Shown here: piece by piece, positions 17,472-29,410 of the stretch
Numbering within the stretch: position 1 is the stretch's first letter
How the letters are laid out: each line of letters begins with the position of its first letter
Assembly: GCA_014190015.1 (NCBI GenBank)
Contig: BJFT01000006.1
Coordinates: 1-56,789 of the forward strand
Length of the DNA: 56,789 nucleotides
Direction of reading: 5' to 3'
DNA from: Actinomycetes bacterium
GTDB lineage: Bacteria; Actinomycetota; Actinomycetes; Nanopelagicales; Nanopelagicaceae
Program-made: the position numbers and the translations under genes
Notes under the pieces: model-generated
The model's input: only the letters and a program-made list of their open reading frames with translations
Told to the model about the DNA's origin: nothing
Database searches by the model: none

Positions 17472-17843
17472 ATGACTTCCGCATCTAACCCATACGTGCC
17501 GATTTTGGTTATCGGAGCCATTGGCTTCGGTTTCGCGGTCATCTCAGTTGCAGCTGGTGCACTCACTGGACCAAAGCGTTACAACAGAGCGAAGTTAGAT
17601 GCATATGAGTGCGGAATCGAACCATCACCATCTGCAATTCAAGGTGGGCGTTTCCCCGTTAAGTACTTCTTAACAGCGATGCTCTTCATTATTTTTGATA
17701 TTGAAATTGTCTTCCTTTATCCATGGGCAGTGACATTTGATCAACTAGGACTCTTTGGACTAGTTGAAATGGCAATCTTTATTGGAACTGTCTTCGTAGC
17801 TTTTGCTTATGTGTGGCGCCGCGGCGGATTGGATTGGGATTAA
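17472..17843 (+). CDS. nuoA: NADH-quinone oxidoreductase subunit A
   Basis: A 123-residue membrane subunit of complex I with three helices. The family motif YECGIEP ([15 protein letters not shown]) and the [12 protein letters not shown] stretch are present. It helps link the membrane arm to the peripheral arm near the quinone site. First gene of the nuo operon; nuoB follows after 2 bases. Confidence 0.95.
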   Translation: MTSASNPYVPILVIGAIGFGFAVISVAAGALTGPKRYNRAKLDAYECGIEPSPSAIQGGRFPVKYFLTAMLFIIFDIEIVFLYPWAVTFDQLGLFGLVEMAIFIGTVFVAFAYVWRRGGLDWD

Positions 17844-17845
17844 TC

Positions 17846-18403
17846 ATGGGTCTAGAAGAAAAATTACCAAGCGGATTTGTTCTCACAACAGTTGAAAAAC
17901 TTGCGGGTTACATGCGAAAGAACTCATTATGGCCAGCAACATTTGGTCTTGCTTGTTGTGCAATTGAAATGATGGCTGTTGGTTCTGCTGCAAAGTACGA
18001 CATTTCACGCTTTGGTATGGAAGTTTTCCGCGCATCACCACGTCAAGCAGATCTCATGATTGTTGCTGGTCGCGTTTCAAATAAAATGGCTCCAGTACTT
18101 CGTCAGATTTATGATCAAATGGCAGCGCCTAAATGGGTTCTAGCAATGGGTGCATGTGCATCTTCAGGCGGAATGTTTAATAACTACGCAATTGTTCAAG
18201 GCGTAGATCACGTAGTTCCAGTTGATATTTATCTTCCAGGTTGTCCACCACGTCCGGAAATGTTGATGGATGCAATTCTTAAATTGCACACAAGCATTTA
18301 CGACGAGAAGCTCGGACCAAATCGCGAAGCAGTCATTAAGTCAGTAGAAGAAGCTGCACTCAACGCACTTCCTACTCACCAAATGAAGGGATTGCTTGCC
18401 TAA
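17846..18403 (+). CDS. nuoB: NADH-quinone oxidoreductase subunit B
   Basis: A 185-residue peripheral subunit carrying the terminal 4Fe-4S cluster N2, which hands electrons to menaquinone. Ligand motifs: [20 protein letters not shown] and [15 protein letters not shown] start at ATG 17846, two bases after the nuoA stop; an in-frame upstream GTG inside nuoA is not credible. nuoC begins immediately after the stop. Confidence 0.95.
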   Translation: MGLEEKLPSGFVLTTVEKLAGYMRKNSLWPATFGLACCAIEMMAVGSAAKYDISRFGMEVFRASPRQADLMIVAGRVSNKMAPVLRQIYDQMAAPKWVLAMGACASSGGMFNNYAIVQGVDHVVPVDIYLPGCPPRPEMLMDAILKLHTSIYDEKLGPNREAVIKSVEEAALNALPTHQMKGLLA

Positions 18404-19033
18404 ATGAGCGATCACGGAATGTTTGGTGCAGCTGGCACAGGAGATACATCTGGCTACGGCGGATTAGTACGCACTCCTGCCGCAACTGGTTCAAGTGAGC
18501 GCCCGTACGGTTCTTATTTTGATGATGTTGCAGATGATTTAGAGCGTGCATACCCTGGTTTTTCAGATGCAATCGAACGCGTTGTTGTTGATCGCGGCGA
18601 ACTAACACTTCACGTAAAGCGAGAAAAACTTGTAGAAGTTTCAAAGATTCTTCGCGATTCACTTAAGTTTGAAATGTGCATGGGTGTTTCAGGAGTTCAC
18701 TATCCAGAACAAACTGGTCGCGAATTGCATGCGGTCTATCCATTGCTTTCAATTACAAATAATCGCCGCATTCGCCTTGAAGTTTCAGTTCCAGATAACG
18801 ATGCACACATTCCGTCCGTTGTAGAAGTCTGGGCAGGAAACAATTGGCACGAACGCGAAACCTTTGACATGTTTGGAATTATCTTCGACGGACATCCAGG
18901 GCTTACAAGAATTTTGATGCCAGATGATTGGCAAGGTCACCCACAACGTAAAGATTATGCACTGGGTGGAATTTCAGTTGAGTACAAAGGTGCAACGATT
19001 CCGGCACCTGATGAGCGCAGGTCATACCGATGA
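18404..19033 (+). CDS. nuoC: NADH-quinone oxidoreductase subunit C
   Basis: A 209-residue 30-kDa subunit. The first 35 residues are a Gly-rich, poorly conserved extension. The conserved C-terminal core includes [18 protein letters not shown] and [15 protein letters not shown]. Separate from NuoD, as usual outside the enterobacteria. Its TGA overlaps the nuoD ATG (ATGA). Confidence 0.95.
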   Translation: MSDHGMFGAAGTGDTSGYGGLVRTPAATGSSERPYGSYFDDVADDLERAYPGFSDAIERVVVDRGELTLHVKREKLVEVSKILRDSLKFEMCMGVSGVHYPEQTGRELHAVYPLLSITNNRRIRLEVSVPDNDAHIPSVVEVWAGNNWHERETFDMFGIIFDGHPGLTRILMPDDWQGHPQRKDYALGGISVEYKGATIPAPDERRSYR

Positions 19034-20370
19034 CAACATTTATTGATCCATATTCATCATCACGCGAAACTACAGAAGGCACAGTCTTCTCTGTAACAGG
19101 CGGCGACTGGAACGAACTCGTTACAGAAATTGGTGCAACTAAAGAAGAGCGCATCGTTGTAAACATGGGTCCACAACACCCATCAACTCACGGCGTGCTC
19201 CGTCTTGTTCTTGAATTAGAAGGCGAAACAGTTACCGAAGTTCGTTGCGGAATTGGTTACCTTCATACAGGTATCGAAAAGAACATCGAATACCGCAGCT
19301 GGACTCAGGGCGTTACCTTCGTAACTCGCATGGATTATTTGTCTCCACTATTTAACGAGACTGCATATTGCTTAGCTACAGAGAAACTTCTTGGAATTAC
19401 TAACGATGTTCCAGAACGCGCTTCAGCAATTCGCGTATTGATGATGGAACTCAATCGAATTTCTTCACACATGGTTGCACTCGGTACCGGCGCACTCGAA
19501 CTCGGAGCGATTACTCCAATGTTCTTTGCATTCCGCGAACGCGAACGAGTTCTAGATATCTTCGAAATGATCTCTGGTTTGCGCATGAATATGGCTTACA
19601 TCCGCCCAGGTGGAGTTCAACAAGATCTTCCAGCAGGTGCCACACAAAAGATTCGCGAAACTGTAAAAGAGATGCGTAAAGCATTTAAAGACAACGCAAC
19701 TCTTTTGATTGGCAATTCAATCTGGATGAAGCGCACCGAAGGTATTGGTTATCTGGACCTTGCAGGTTGTACAACTCTTGGAATCACAGGACCGGTATTG
19801 CGTTCAACTGGTCTTCCTTGGGATCTTCGCAAGACACAACCATATTGCGGTTACGAAAATTATGATTTTGATGTTGTCACTACCGATACATGCGATGTGT
19901 ACGGTCGATTCTTAATTCGTATGAACGAATTAGAGCAATCACTTCGCATCATCGAACAGGCTTGCGACAAGATCGACAAACTTGCTGGTGCACCTGTCAT
20001 GGTTGCAGATAAGAAAATTGCATGGCCTGCTCAATTAGCACTGGGTGGCGATGGTCTCGGCAACTCACTTGATCACATCCGCGAAATTATGGGCACATCG
20101 ATGGAATCACTTATCCATCACTTCAAATTAGTTACTGAAGGTTTCCGCGTTCCAGCGGGACAGGTTTATGCAGCAGTTGAGTCACCACGTGGCGAACTCG
20201 GTGCACATATTGTTTCTGATGGCGGAACTCGTCCATATCGCATGCACTTCCGCGAACCATCTTTTAATAACTTGCAATCAACATCTGCAATGTGTGAAGG
20301 CAGCATGGTTGCCGACATCATCGGTGCTGTTGCATCTATTGATCCTGTTATGGGAGGTGTTGATCGCTAA
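19030..20370 (+). CDS. nuoD: NADH-quinone oxidoreductase subunit D
   Basis: A 446-residue 49-kDa subunit, related to NiFe hydrogenase large subunits, that forms the quinone pocket with NuoB. Seen: [15 protein letters not shown] (quinone-site His), [12 protein letters not shown], and the C-terminal RVRAPSF-like [14 protein letters not shown]. The N-terminus has about 40 extra residues before the conserved core. Shares one base with nuoE (TAATG). Confidence 0.95.
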   Translation: MTTFIDPYSSSRETTEGTVFSVTGGDWNELVTEIGATKEERIVVNMGPQHPSTHGVLRLVLELEGETVTEVRCGIGYLHTGIEKNIEYRSWTQGVTFVTRMDYLSPLFNETAYCLATEKLLGITNDVPERASAIRVLMMELNRISSHMVALGTGALELGAITPMFFAFRERERVLDIFEMISGLRMNMAYIRPGGVQQDLPAGATQKIRETVKEMRKAFKDNATLLIGNSIWMKRTEGIGYLDLAGCTTLGITGPVLRSTGLPWDLRKTQPYCGYENYDFDVVTTDTCDVYGRFLIRMNELEQSLRIIEQACDKIDKLAGAPVMVADKKIAWPAQLALGGDGLGNSLDHIREIMGTSMESLIHHFKLVTEGFRVPAGQVYAAVESPRGELGAHIVSDGGTRPYRMHFREPSFNNLQSTSAMCEGSMVADIIGAVASIDPVMGGVDR

Positions 20371-20993
20371 TGTTTTCTGATCAAGATCTTGCCGTAATGG
20401 ATTCAATTATTAAGCGCTACCCACGTAGCCGTTCTGCAATCATGCCTTTACTTCACTATGCACAATCAAAGGCTGGATACGTTACAAATGAAGGTATCGA
20501 ATTAATTGCAAAGCTTCTGACAATTGAAACTGCAGAAGTTTCTGCGGTCGCTACTTTCTATACTCAATACAAGCGCAAGCCAGTGGGCGAATATCACGTG
20601 GGCGTATGTACAAATACTTTGTGCGCAGTAATGGGCGGAGACGCAATCTTTGCTGGGCTTAAAGAGCACTTAGGTATTGAAAATGATGGTGTCACAGCAG
20701 ATGGAAAAGTTTCACTCGAACACATTGAGTGCAACGCCGCATGTGACTATGCACCAGTTGTCATGGCGAACTGGGAGTTCTATGACAACCAGACTGTTCA
20801 GTCTTCTAAAGATTTAGTTGATTCAATGCGTCAAGGAAATCCAACACCGCCAACTCGTGGACCAAAGTCACTTCCTACATGGAAAGAGAACTCTGCAGTA
20901 CTCGCAGGAATTAACGATGGTCGTGCAAATGAAGGCGTACAAGCAGGCGAACCAACTCTTCTCGGTTTGAAATTAGCAAAGGAAGGTAAATAA
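20370..20993 (+). CDS. nuoE: NADH-quinone oxidoreductase subunit E
   Basis: A 207-residue thioredoxin-like subunit of the NADH module with a 2Fe-2S cluster (N1a). Four cysteine ligands: CTNTLC and, about 40 residues later, CNAACD. The C-terminal 50 or so residues are a Pro/Gly-rich tail often seen in actinobacterial NuoE. nuoF follows after 3 bases. Confidence 0.94.
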   Translation: MFSDQDLAVMDSIIKRYPRSRSAIMPLLHYAQSKAGYVTNEGIELIAKLLTIETAEVSAVATFYTQYKRKPVGEYHVGVCTNTLCAVMGGDAIFAGLKEHLGIENDGVTADGKVSLEHIECNAACDYAPVVMANWEFYDNQTVQSSKDLVDSMRQGNPTPPTRGPKSLPTWKENSAVLAGINDGRANEGVQAGEPTLLGLKLAKEGK

Positions 20994-20996
20994 GCA

Positions 20997-22280
20997 ATGT
21001 CAAAGCTCACACCTGTCCTTTCAGCGCATTGGGATGAAAAAGATTCATTCACAATTGATGCCTACACACGCAATGGTGGATACAAAGCTTCAGCAAAAGC
21101 TCTAGCAATGGATCCTGATGCAGTTATTCAATTAGTAAAAGACTCTGGATTACGTGGTCGAGGTGGAGCAGGATTTCCTACAGGAATGAAGTGGGGATTT
21201 ATTCCACAAGGCGATAACAAAGAACACTATTTAGTTGTCAACGCAGATGAATCCGAACCAGGAACATGCAAAGACACTCCTTTGTTAATGGCTAATCCCC
21301 ACGTTCTTATTGAAGGTTGCATCATTGCTTGCCATGCAATTCGCGCTAAACACGCATTTATTTATATTCGCGGCGAAGTTACACACGTAGTTCGTCGTCT
21401 CAACCAAGCAATTGAAGATGCATACAAAGCTGGTCATCTTGGTAAAGGAATTGATCTAGTTCTCCACGTTGGAGCAGGCGCATACATCTGTGGCGAAGAA
21501 ACCGCGCTCCTTGATTCACTTGAAGGTTTCCGCGGACAACCACGTTTACGTCCACCATTTCCAGCAATCGCTGGTTTGTATGCACGTCCAACAGTTGTAA
21601 ATAACGTTGAATCAATTGCATCCGTTCCAGCAATTATTGCTAACGGTGCAGATTGGTATCAAAAGTACGGAACTGAAAAGAGCAAGGGAATGACTCTTTA
21701 CTCCCTCTCTGGTCACGTAAATAACCCTGGACAATTTGAAGCACCACTCGGAATTACTCTTCGTGAAATTCTTGATCTTGCAGGTGGAGTTCGTACTGGT
21801 CACAAACTTAAATTCTGGACACCCGGTGGATCATCAACTCCACTATTTACAGATGAACATTTAGATACTCCACTTGATTACGAAGGTGTTGCAGCAGCAG
21901 GTTCAATGCTTGGAACAAAAGCACTTCAAATCTTTGATGAGACAACCTGTGTTGTTCGCGCTGTACTTCGCTGGACAGAGTTCTACAAGCACGAATCATG
22001 TGGCAAGTGCACACCTTGTCGCGAAGGCACATGGTGGCTCGTACAAATTCTTCGTGATCTTGAAAATGGATCTGGTTCAGAAGAAGATCTCGCAAAGCTT
22101 CTAGATTTGTGTGACAACATCATGGGTCGTTCTTTCTGTGCACTCGGTGATGGCGCAACAAGTCCAATTACTTCTTCAATTAAGTATTTCCGCGACGAAT
22201 ACATCGCACACGTAACAGGCAAGGGATGCCCATTTGATCCTGTTGCTTCAACACTTTTCACTAGCGCAGGTGCGAAATGA
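20997..22280 (+). CDS. nuoF: NADH-quinone oxidoreductase subunit F
   Basis: A 427-residue flavoprotein that oxidises NADH and holds FMN and the N3 4Fe-4S cluster. The NADH/FMN loop is RGRGGAGFPTGMKW, the second is GAGAYICGEETALLDSLEG. N3 ligands are ESCGKCTPCREG plus Cys in GRSFCALGDG. Overlaps nuoG by ATGA. Confidence 0.96.
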   Translation: MSKLTPVLSAHWDEKDSFTIDAYTRNGGYKASAKALAMDPDAVIQLVKDSGLRGRGGAGFPTGMKWGFIPQGDNKEHYLVVNADESEPGTCKDTPLLMANPHVLIEGCIIACHAIRAKHAFIYIRGEVTHVVRRLNQAIEDAYKAGHLGKGIDLVLHVGAGAYICGEETALLDSLEGFRGQPRLRPPFPAIAGLYARPTVVNNVESIASVPAIIANGADWYQKYGTEKSKGMTLYSLSGHVNNPGQFEAPLGITLREILDLAGGVRTGHKLKFWTPGGSSTPLFTDEHLDTPLDYEGVAAAGSMLGTKALQIFDETTCVVRAVLRWTEFYKHESCGKCTPCREGTWWLVQILRDLENGSGSEEDLAKLLDLCDNIMGRSFCALGDGATSPITSSIKYFRDEYIAHVTGKGCPFDPVASTLFTSAGAK

Positions 22281-24643
22281 CAACTACGCAATCACAGACA
22301 ACTGAAGTTGTAGACATGATTACAGTTGTAATCGATGGGTTCGAAGTAAGCGTTCCAAAGGGAACTCTTGTTATTCGTGCGGCTGAAAAACTTGGAATTC
22401 AAATCCCACGTTTCTGTGATCACCCACTGTTGGATCCAGTTGGTGCTTGTCGCCAATGTTTGGTTGATATCGAAATTAATGGCCGCGCATTTCCAAAGCC
22501 ACAAGCTTCATGCACCATTCCTGTAGAACCAGGAATGATTGTTAAAACTCAACTTACTTCTGATGTCGCAGAAAAAGCGCAACGGGGAGTTATGGAATTA
22601 CTGCTTGTTAATCACCCACTTGATTGCCCAGTGTGTGACAAAGGTGGAGAGTGCCCACTTCAGAATCAAGCGATGAGTAATGGCCAAGCAGAGTCACGTT
22701 TTGAAGGCAAGAAGCGCACATTTGAAAAGCCAATTAATTTGTCATCACAGGTATTACTAGACCGCGAACGTTGCGTTCTTTGTGCACGTTGCACACGCTT
22801 CTCTGAGCAAATTGCGAGTGATCCATTTATTACCCTCAACGAACGTGGTGCACTACAACAAGTTGGAATTTATGAAGAACAACCATTTGAATCTTATTTC
22901 TCCGGAAACACAGTTCAGATCTGTCCAGTAGGTGCACTCACTGGTGCTTCATATCGATTCCGTGCACGTCCATTTGATTTAGTTTCAACACCATCTGCGT
23001 GCGAACACTGCGCATCAGGATGCGATATGCGCACCGATGTTCGTCGCGGAAAGACACTTCGCCGTCTGGCTGGAGATGACCCAACAATTAATGAAGAGTG
23101 GAACTGCGATAAGGGTCGCTGGGCGTTTAAATACATCACAGCAATTGATCGCCTTGCACAACCAATGGTCCGTAACTCTGATGGTGAATTAGTTGTTGCT
23201 TCATGGCCTGAAGCAATCGCAGCAGCCGCGGCAGGATTAGCTGGAGCAAAGGCTGCAGTTCTAGTTGGTGGACGCGCAACGTATGAAGATGCATACGGAT
23301 ATAGCAAGTTTGCTCGCGTTGCACTCGGCACAAACGACATTGATTTCCGTGCACGCGCAACATCTGATGAAGAGCGCGATTTCCTTGCAGCCCACGTAGT
23401 TGGAACAACAACTACCTATAAAGATATTGATAAAGCCGATCACGTACTTCTAGTTGGTTTCGAGCCAGAAGAAGAGTCACCAATTGTTTTCTTGCGACTA
23501 AACAAGCAAGTAAAAAAGCGCAAGCTAAAGGTCACCTCAATCGGCACAAAACTTTCAATCGCTGTTGAAAAACTAGGTGCAACTTTCGTAAAGGTTGCAC
23601 CAGGTGCTGAAAGCGCAGCGATTGCTTCTCAATCACTCACCGCACAATCACTTATTTTGGTTGGAGAACGCGCATCTGAAAGTGCTGGTGCACTCTCAGC
23701 TGTTGCTGCACTCGCTGCGCAATCTGGAGCAAAGTTTGCATGGATTCCTCGTCGTGCTGGAGAACGCGGCGCACTTGAAGCAGGAGCAATCGGAAATCTT
23801 CTTCCAGGTGGACGCCCAGTTGCAGATGCTGCGGCTCGCGTTGATTTAGCAAGTGCGTGGTCGGTTGCATCAGTACCAGCAAATGTTGGTCGCTCAACTA
23901 AGGAAATTGTCTCTGCCATTAACTCTGGCGAAGTTAACGCGCTCGTTGTTGGTGGTGTTGATCCACTAGACCTCGATAATTCATCTGAAACACTTTCAGC
24001 ACTTAAGAAAGCTTTTGTTGTTTCACTAGAAATCGCACCAAGTGCGGTTACAGAACGTGCTGACGTTGTATTGCCAGTTGCTGCAGTGACAGAAAAGAGC
24101 GGATCATTTCTTAACTGGACCGGCAGCGCACGTGCATTTGATGCAGCCGTTGCTGACTCACTTAATCGCAGCGATGTTCGAATTCTTTCAATGATTGCAG
24201 ATGCGCTCGGCAAAACAATTTCACTCGGAACCGTTTCTGCAGCTGCTCGCGAAATTGCATCCCTTGGTCCATGGGATGGTGCTCGTGCACCATTTACTGC
24301 AACGCCAGCACGCAGTGCAGCAACACTTGCAGCAGATGAAGCACTGATAACTTCTTGGCGTCGCCTGCTTGATCTTGGAACTCTACAAAAGGGTGAAGAA
24401 AATCTTGCAGGAACTGCGCGTCAAACTGTGGCTGTTATTTCACCAAAGCGCGCAAGTGCAATCGGTGTAAAAACTGGTGATCAAGTCTCTATTTCAAATG
24501 CGCAAGGAAGTGTTCTTCTTCCAGTTCTCGTCGAAGATATTCACGACGATGCAGTCTGGGCTCCACGTAATTCACGCGGATCAGAACTCCTAACAAAGCT
24601 TGGTAATGCACATGGCGCAGTAGTAAAGGTGGTGAAGGCATGA
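22277..24643 (+). CDS. nuoG: NADH-quinone oxidoreductase subunit G
   Basis: A 788-residue subunit that carries most of the electron-transfer clusters. N-terminal 2Fe-2S (N1b): [16 protein letters not shown]4/N5: [13 protein letters not shown] and [11 protein letters not shown], with QICPVGAL. A further [17 protein letters not shown] motif fits the N7-type cluster of the molybdopterin-oxidoreductase-like region, which is otherwise a degenerate, Ala-rich C-terminal half. Overlaps both nuoF and nuoH by ATGA. Confidence 0.95.
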   Translation: MTTTQSQTTEVVDMITVVIDGFEVSVPKGTLVIRAAEKLGIQIPRFCDHPLLDPVGACRQCLVDIEINGRAFPKPQASCTIPVEPGMIVKTQLTSDVAEKAQRGVMELLLVNHPLDCPVCDKGGECPLQNQAMSNGQAESRFEGKKRTFEKPINLSSQVLLDRERCVLCARCTRFSEQIASDPFITLNERGALQQVGIYEEQPFESYFSGNTVQICPVGALTGASYRFRARPFDLVSTPSACEHCASGCDMRTDVRRGKTLRRLAGDDPTINEEWNCDKGRWAFKYITAIDRLAQPMVRNSDGELVVASWPEAIAAAAAGLAGAKAAVLVGGRATYEDAYGYSKFARVALGTNDIDFRARATSDEERDFLAAHVVGTTTTYKDIDKADHVLLVGFEPEEESPIVFLRLNKQVKKRKLKVTSIGTKLSIAVEKLGATFVKVAPGAESAAIASQSLTAQSLILVGERASESAGALSAVAALAAQSGAKFAWIPRRAGERGALEAGAIGNLLPGGRPVADAAARVDLASAWSVASVPANVGRSTKEIVSAINSGEVNALVVGGVDPLDLDNSSETLSALKKAFVVSLEIAPSAVTERADVVLPVAAVTEKSGSFLNWTGSARAFDAAVADSLNRSDVRILSMIADALGKTISLGTVSAAAREIASLGPWDGARAPFTATPARSAATLAADEALITSWRRLLDLGTLQKGEENLAGTARQTVAVISPKRASAIGVKTGDQVSISNAQGSVLLPVLVEDIHDDAVWAPRNSRGSELLTKLGNAHGAVVKVVKA

Positions 24644-25854
24644 GTAACTCCGAATTAATAGCAACAGATCCAGGTTGGATTATTTTGGTTAAAGGCCTTC
24701 TCGTTTTCGCTACGTGCGTTGTACTAACTCTGTTGGCAATTTGGGCAGAGCGTCGCATCGTTGCTCGTATGCAAGAGCGTCCAGGTCCAAACAGAGTTGG
24801 ACCTCTCGGTTTACTTCAATCTTTATCTGATGGCGTGAAGTTAGCTCTTAAGGAAGATTTGATTCCGGCAGCTGCAGATAAAATCATTTTTATTCTTGCT
24901 CCAATTATTAGTGCGACAACATGTTTCATGGCCTTCGCAGTTATTCCAGTTACTGGTCAGGTTTCACTCTTCGGACACCAAACCGTTATGCAGATGACTG
25001 ATATTCCAGTTGGAGTTCTCTACGTTCTTGCTGTCGCATCTGTTGGTGTTTACGGAATTGTTCTTGCAGGTTGGTCCTCTGGATCTACATATCCACTTCT
25101 CGGCGGCTTGCGATCAAGTGCACAAGTAATCTCATATGAAGTTGCGATGGGACTCTCACTCGTTTCAGTATTTATCTACTCAGGTTCAATGTCCACATCC
25201 GAAATCGTTGCTGCGCAAGGTCAATGGTGGTTCGCAGTTGTTCTATTCCCATCATTTGTTATTTATGCAATTTCAATGGTCGGAGAAACAAATCGTGCAC
25301 CATTCGATTTAGCCGAAGCAGAAGGCGAACTCGTTGGTGGATTCCACACTGAGTACTCATCACTTAAATTCGCTCTCTTCTTCTTGGCTGATTACGTAAA
25401 TATCGTTGGCGTTTCAGCACTTGCAACAACACTCTTCCTTGGTGGATATCACGCACCTCCAGGGCTTGGATTTACTGAAAACTGGCTCGGTGGCTGGTTC
25501 ACGGCTATCTGGTTCTTTGCAAAGGTTGCTGCATTCTTCTTCTTATTCGTGTGGTTGCGCGGAACGCTTCCACGCATGCGTTACGACCAATTCATGCAAT
25601 TTGGTTGGAAAGTTTTAATTCCAGTCTCACTATTCTGGATTTTGGTAGTTGCAACACTTCGTTTGCTTTCACAGCAAGGAACTTCACGCACAGGTTTATT
25701 GATTTTCTCAGGAATCGTCGTTGCAATCGTCATGTTTGTGAATGTGGCATTTGATAACGCAAAGAAGAAAAAGAAGAACACTCCACGTCCAACGCTATCT
25801 AAACCAGATTTTGCGGTTCCAGAGTTACCAAACAAGGGGAGCGATCGTGTCTGA
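24640..25854 (+). CDS. nuoH: NADH-quinone oxidoreductase subunit H
   Basis: A 404-residue, eight-helix subunit at the junction of the membrane and peripheral arms. Motifs: [31 protein letters not shown], and the quinone-channel loop [20 protein letters not shown]. The C-terminal 35 residues are polar and Lys-rich ([13 protein letters not shown]). Overlaps the nuoI GTG by 8 bases. Confidence 0.95.
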   Translation: MSNSELIATDPGWIILVKGLLVFATCVVLTLLAIWAERRIVARMQERPGPNRVGPLGLLQSLSDGVKLALKEDLIPAAADKIIFILAPIISATTCFMAFAVIPVTGQVSLFGHQTVMQMTDIPVGVLYVLAVASVGVYGIVLAGWSSGSTYPLLGGLRSSAQVISYEVAMGLSLVSVFIYSGSMSTSEIVAAQGQWWFAVVLFPSFVIYAISMVGETNRAPFDLAEAEGELVGGFHTEYSSLKFALFFLADYVNIVGVSALATTLFLGGYHAPPGLGFTENWLGGWFTAIWFFAKVAAFFFLFVWLRGTLPRMRYDQFMQFGWKVLIPVSLFWILVVATLRLLSQQGTSRTGLLIFSGIVVAIVMFVNVAFDNAKKKKKNTPRPTLSKPDFAVPELPNKGSDRV

Positions 25855-26461
25855 TCAATTAGAGCCAAAGGCTTCTAAAGATGTTGATGTTAACAACGTT
25901 GAATTCACACCTGTTGTTAATGAGGGTCCGTCCTCGTTTCTCGCACAACTCAAGGGTTTTTGGCTCACCTTCCGCACAATGTTTAAGAAGACACTTGCTG
26001 TTGAATATCCTGAGGTAAAGGCTCCAACACAAGAGCGTTTTCATGGTCGCCACCAACTCAATCGCCATCCAGATGGATTAGAAAAATGTATTGGTTGCGA
26101 ACTCTGCGCATGGGCATGCCCGGCGGATGCGATTTATGTTGAAGGCGCAGATAACACCGATGAAAATCGTATGTCTCCAGGTGAGCGCTACGGCAAGGTT
26201 TATCAAATTAATTATTTACGTTGTGTTTTCTGTGGTCTTTGCATTGAAGCGTGCCCAACTCGTGCGCTAACAATGACAAACGAATACGAACTTGCAGATA
26301 ACTCTCGCTCAAGTTTGATCTTTGAAAAAGAAGATTTGCTAGCTCCACTACGTGCAGGAATGTTGATGCCACCGCATCCAATGTATCCAGAAGCAGATCA
26401 CCACACTTATTACCGTGGTGAAGTTCCGGAAGCTCATCCATCACAAGAGGTGAATAAGTAA
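25847..26461 (+). CDS. nuoI: NADH-quinone oxidoreductase subunit I
   Basis: A 204-residue ferredoxin-like subunit with the two 4Fe-4S clusters N6a and N6b: [16 protein letters not shown] and [17 protein letters not shown] chose GTG 25847 ([11 protein letters not shown]) because AAGGGGA stands about 7 bases upstream and the start overlaps the nuoH stop; a longer in-frame reading from 25742 lies inside nuoH. Shares one base with nuoJ. Confidence 0.94.
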   Translation: MSDQLEPKASKDVDVNNVEFTPVVNEGPSSFLAQLKGFWLTFRTMFKKTLAVEYPEVKAPTQERFHGRHQLNRHPDGLEKCIGCELCAWACPADAIYVEGADNTDENRMSPGERYGKVYQINYLRCVFCGLCIEACPTRALTMTNEYELADNSRSSLIFEKEDLLAPLRAGMLMPPHPMYPEADHHTYYRGEVPEAHPSQEVNK

Positions 26462-27216
26462 TGCCAGAGTCCGTTCTCTTTTGGATCATGGGTCCATTGG
26501 CAGTTGTTGCTGCCCTTGGAATGCTCCTTGTTAAGAAAGCAGTGCACTCTGCACTCTTGCTCGCTTGGGTAATGATTACTCTCGCGTTTTTCTATATTGC
26601 ACAAGGCGCACTCTTCTTGGGAATCGTCCAAATTGTTGTTTATACAGGCGCAGTAATGATGCTCTTCTTATTTATTCTGATGCTAGTCGGTGTTGATGCA
26701 TCTGATTCATTGACCGAAACAATTCGCGGATTGCGTCCAATTGCAATCACTGCAGCAATTGGTTTTGGTGGGTTAATGGTTTCACTCATTGGTCGTGCAT
26801 CGTTAGGCCGTGAATCCGTTGGTCTTGATCAAGCAAATGCTGCAGGAAACGTTGAAGGCTTGGCTTACCAATTATTTTCAACATACGTCTTCCCATTTGA
26901 AGTTGTCTCTGCGCTTTTGATTACTGCTGCAATGGGCGCAATGGTTCTTGCACATCATCAGCGCGAAGTGCCTCGCTCAACACAACGTGATCTTTCAGAA
27001 CAACGATTCCGTTCAGGTTCACTAGCAACAGCTGCAGGACTTCCTGGCCCGGGAGTTTTTGCTCGCCACAACGCAGTAGATGTTCCGGCACTTTTACCTG
27101 ATGGAACTGCAGCGCCAGCATCAATTTCTGAAACTCTTCGCACTCGTGGCGACATGATCGACTCTTCTCAATTCCAACTTGATCAGGTCAATACAGAAGT
27201 GAAGGAGGAGAAGTAA
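26461..27216 (+). CDS. nuoJ: NADH-quinone oxidoreductase subunit J
   Basis: A 251-residue membrane subunit with five helices in the first 165 residues (VGVDASD loop after [16 protein letters not shown]). The remaining 85 residues form a soluble polar tail, usual for actinobacterial NuoJ and absent from E. coli. Contacts NuoA and NuoK. Shares a base with both neighbours. Confidence 0.94.
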   Translation: MPESVLFWIMGPLAVVAALGMLLVKKAVHSALLLAWVMITLAFFYIAQGALFLGIVQIVVYTGAVMMLFLFILMLVGVDASDSLTETIRGLRPIAITAAIGFGGLMVSLIGRASLGRESVGLDQANAAGNVEGLAYQLFSTYVFPFEVVSALLITAAMGAMVLAHHQREVPRSTQRDLSEQRFRSGSLATAAGLPGPGVFARHNAVDVPALLPDGTAAPASISETLRTRGDMIDSSQFQLDQVNTEVKEEK

Positions 27217-27515
27217 TGAATCCAACTAATTATCTTTATGTCTCCGCGCTCCTTTTCACAATCGGTGCCATCGGTGTTGTAGTTCGTCGAAACGCAATTG
27301 TTGTCTTCATGTGCATTGAATTAATGCTTAACGCCGCAAATCTTTCATTCGTAACTTTTGCGCGTATGAATGGAAATCTAGATGGCCAAGTTGTTGCCTT
27401 CTTTACGATGGTTGTTGCAGCCTGCGAAGTTGTGGTTGGTCTTGCAATTATCGTGACGATCTATCGTTCTCGCCGATCAGCATCTGTCGATGATGCTAGT
27501 TTGTTGAGACGATAA
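27216..27515 (+). CDS. nuoK: NADH-quinone oxidoreductase subunit K
   Basis: A 99-residue, three-helix proton-channel subunit (MrpC-like). The conserved glutamates are in [15 protein letters not shown] and [13 protein letters not shown]. Preceded by AAGGAGGAG just before the ATG, one of the strongest ribosome sites in the operon. nuoL follows after 2 bases. Confidence 0.95.
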   Translation: MNPTNYLYVSALLFTIGAIGVVVRRNAIVVFMCIELMLNAANLSFVTFARMNGNLDGQVVAFFTMVVAACEVVVGLAIIVTIYRSRRSASVDDASLLRR

Positions 27516-27517
27516 AA

Positions 27518-29410
27518 ATGTTGGTAAATAACGGGCTTGTCTATCTCATCGCGCTGCCGCTCTTTGGTTCTGCGCTTTTGTTACTAGCTGGGCGTCGTGC
27601 TGATCGTTGGGGGCATTTATTTGCAACAGCGATGTCAGCAATGTCATTTGTCTTGGGTGCGGTTCAGTTTTACGAGATGCTCGGCCGCGATGCAGAAAAT
27701 CGTGCGGTCACTCAAAAGTTATTTACTTGGATTTCCGTTGGCTCATTCAATGTAGATGCTGGTTTATTGCTCGATCAGCTATCAATTTGTTTCGTACTTC
27801 TCATTACGGGTGTTGGAACGCTGATTCATATTTATTCAATCGCATACATGGATCACGATAAGGATCGTCGCAGATTCTTTGCCTACCTCAACCTCTTCAT
27901 TGCAGCGATGTTGTTATTGGTAATGGGCGATTCATATCTCAACCTGTACGTCGGTTGGGAAGGCGTTGGTTTAGCTTCTTACTTACTTATTGGTTTCTGG
28001 AATCAAAAGCCTGCCTACGCAACTGCCTCAAAGAAAGCCTTTATTGCTAACCGCGTTGGTGACATGGGACTTTCATTTGCAATCATGATTGCTTTTGCAA
28101 CGATGGGAACCGTTTCATTTATCGGTGTTAAAGAAGCAGCAGAAGGTTCTTCACAAGGAGCACTCACTGCAATTGGTCTTATGTTGTTGCTAGCAGCAAC
28201 TGGAAAGTCAGCGCAGTTCCCATTGCAGGCATGGCTTGGCGATGCGATGGCAGGACCAACTCCTGTTTCAGCGTTGATCCACGCAGCGACCATGGTTACA
28301 GCAGGCGTTTATTTAATTACTCGTTCTAACTTTATTTTCGATGCTGCGCCAACTGCACAATTACTAGTCGTAATCGTGGGCGCAATAACACTTCTATTCG
28401 GTGCAATTATCGGTACTGCTAAAGATGACATTAAGAAGGCACTAGCTGCATCGACTATGTCTCAAATTGGTTACATGGTTTTAGCAACAGGTCTTGGACC
28501 AGTTGGTTATGCCTTCGCAATCATGCACTTGCTTACTCACGGATTCTTTAAAGCTGGAATGTTCCTTGGAGCAGGTTCAGTTATGCACGGAACTGGTGAT
28601 GAAGTAAATATGCGCAAGTTCGGTGGCATCCGACACTTCATGCCAGTTACGTTTGCAACATTTGGACTTGGTTACTTAGCTATTTTAGGTGTTCCACCAT
28701 TTGCTGGCTTCTACTCAAAAGATAAAATTATTGAAACTGCGTTTTATTCTGGTGGAATTAAGGGAATCCTTATTGGATCAATTGCACTCTTTGGTGCAGC
28801 CCTTACTGCCTTCTATATGACTCGCGTAATGATTCTTACATTCGCCGGAACGCCACGTTATGACATCAATAATCCGCCGCATGAATCATCATTCTTAATG
28901 TTGTTACCAATGGGAATTCTTGCCATCGGTTCTGTTACTTCGGGATTCTTGCTTGCTCGCGGTGAAGCACTCGTTCATTGGCTTGAACCACTCTTTCATG
29001 CACATGAAGGTCATGGTCCAGAGATATTGCCACCAGTGGTTATTTCATTAATGGCACTGACTGTCGTCATTATCGGTGCAACCTTTGCATGGTTTAAGTA
29101 CGGTCGTGGACCAGTTGCAGATACAGCGCCAACAAATGTTTCGATATTTACTCGAATTGCACGCCGCGACTTGTTACAAGATGACTTCAACGAAAGCGTA
29201 TTCATGCGCCCAGGACAAGCGCTTACTCGCTTAATAGTTAAGACAGATGACGTCGTAGTTGATGGCACTGTTCGCGGTGTTGCAGCTGCAACTCTTGGAT
29301 CTGGCGCCGCACTTCGCACCTCACAAACTGGTTTCGTTCGTAGCTACGCGGCACTCATTGTTATTGGCGCAATTGCGTTAATTGCAGCGATTTGGGCGGT
29401 GACGCTATGA
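27518..29410 (+). CDS. nuoL: NADH-quinone oxidoreductase subunit L
   Basis: A 630-residue antiporter-like proton-pumping subunit. Conserved: [43 protein letters not shown] (channel Lys/His region), [19 protein letters not shown], and the long C-terminal lateral helix region. Overlaps the nuoM ATG (ATGA). Confidence 0.95.
   Translation: MLVNNGLVYLIALPLFGSALLLLAGRRADRWGHLFATAMSAMSFVLGAVQFYEMLGRDAENRAVTQKLFTWISVGSFNVDAGLLLDQLSICFVLLITGVGTLIHIYSIAYMDHDKDRRRFFAYLNLFIAAMLLLVMGDSYLNLYVGWEGVGLASYLLIGFWNQKPAYATASKKAFIANRVGDMGLSFAIMIAFATMGTVSFIGVKEAAEGSSQGALTAIGLMLLLAATGKSAQFPLQAWLGDAMAGPTPVSALIHAATMVTAGVYLITRSNFIFDAAPTAQLLVVIVGAITLLFGAIIGTAKDDIKKALAASTMSQIGYMVLATGLGPVGYAFAIMHLLTHGFFKAGMFLGAGSVMHGTGDEVNMRKFGGIRHFMPVTFATFGLGYLAILGVPPFAGFYSKDKIIETAFYSGGIKGILIGSIALFGAALTAFYMTRVMILTFAGTPRYDINNPPHESSFLMLLPMGILAIGSVTSGFLLARGEALVHWLEPLFHAHEGHGPEILPPVVISLMALTVVIIGATFAWFKYGRGPVADTAPTNVSIFTRIARRDLLQDDFNESVFMRPGQALTRLIVKTDDVVVDGTVRGVAAATLGSGAALRTSQTGFVRSYAALIVIGAIALIAAIWAVTL

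Noticed and set aside
23629-24213. 194-codon minus-strand frame inside nuoG
   Set aside because: Antisense to a well-supported gene; composition mirrors the Ala/Ser-rich coding strand and there is no start signal.
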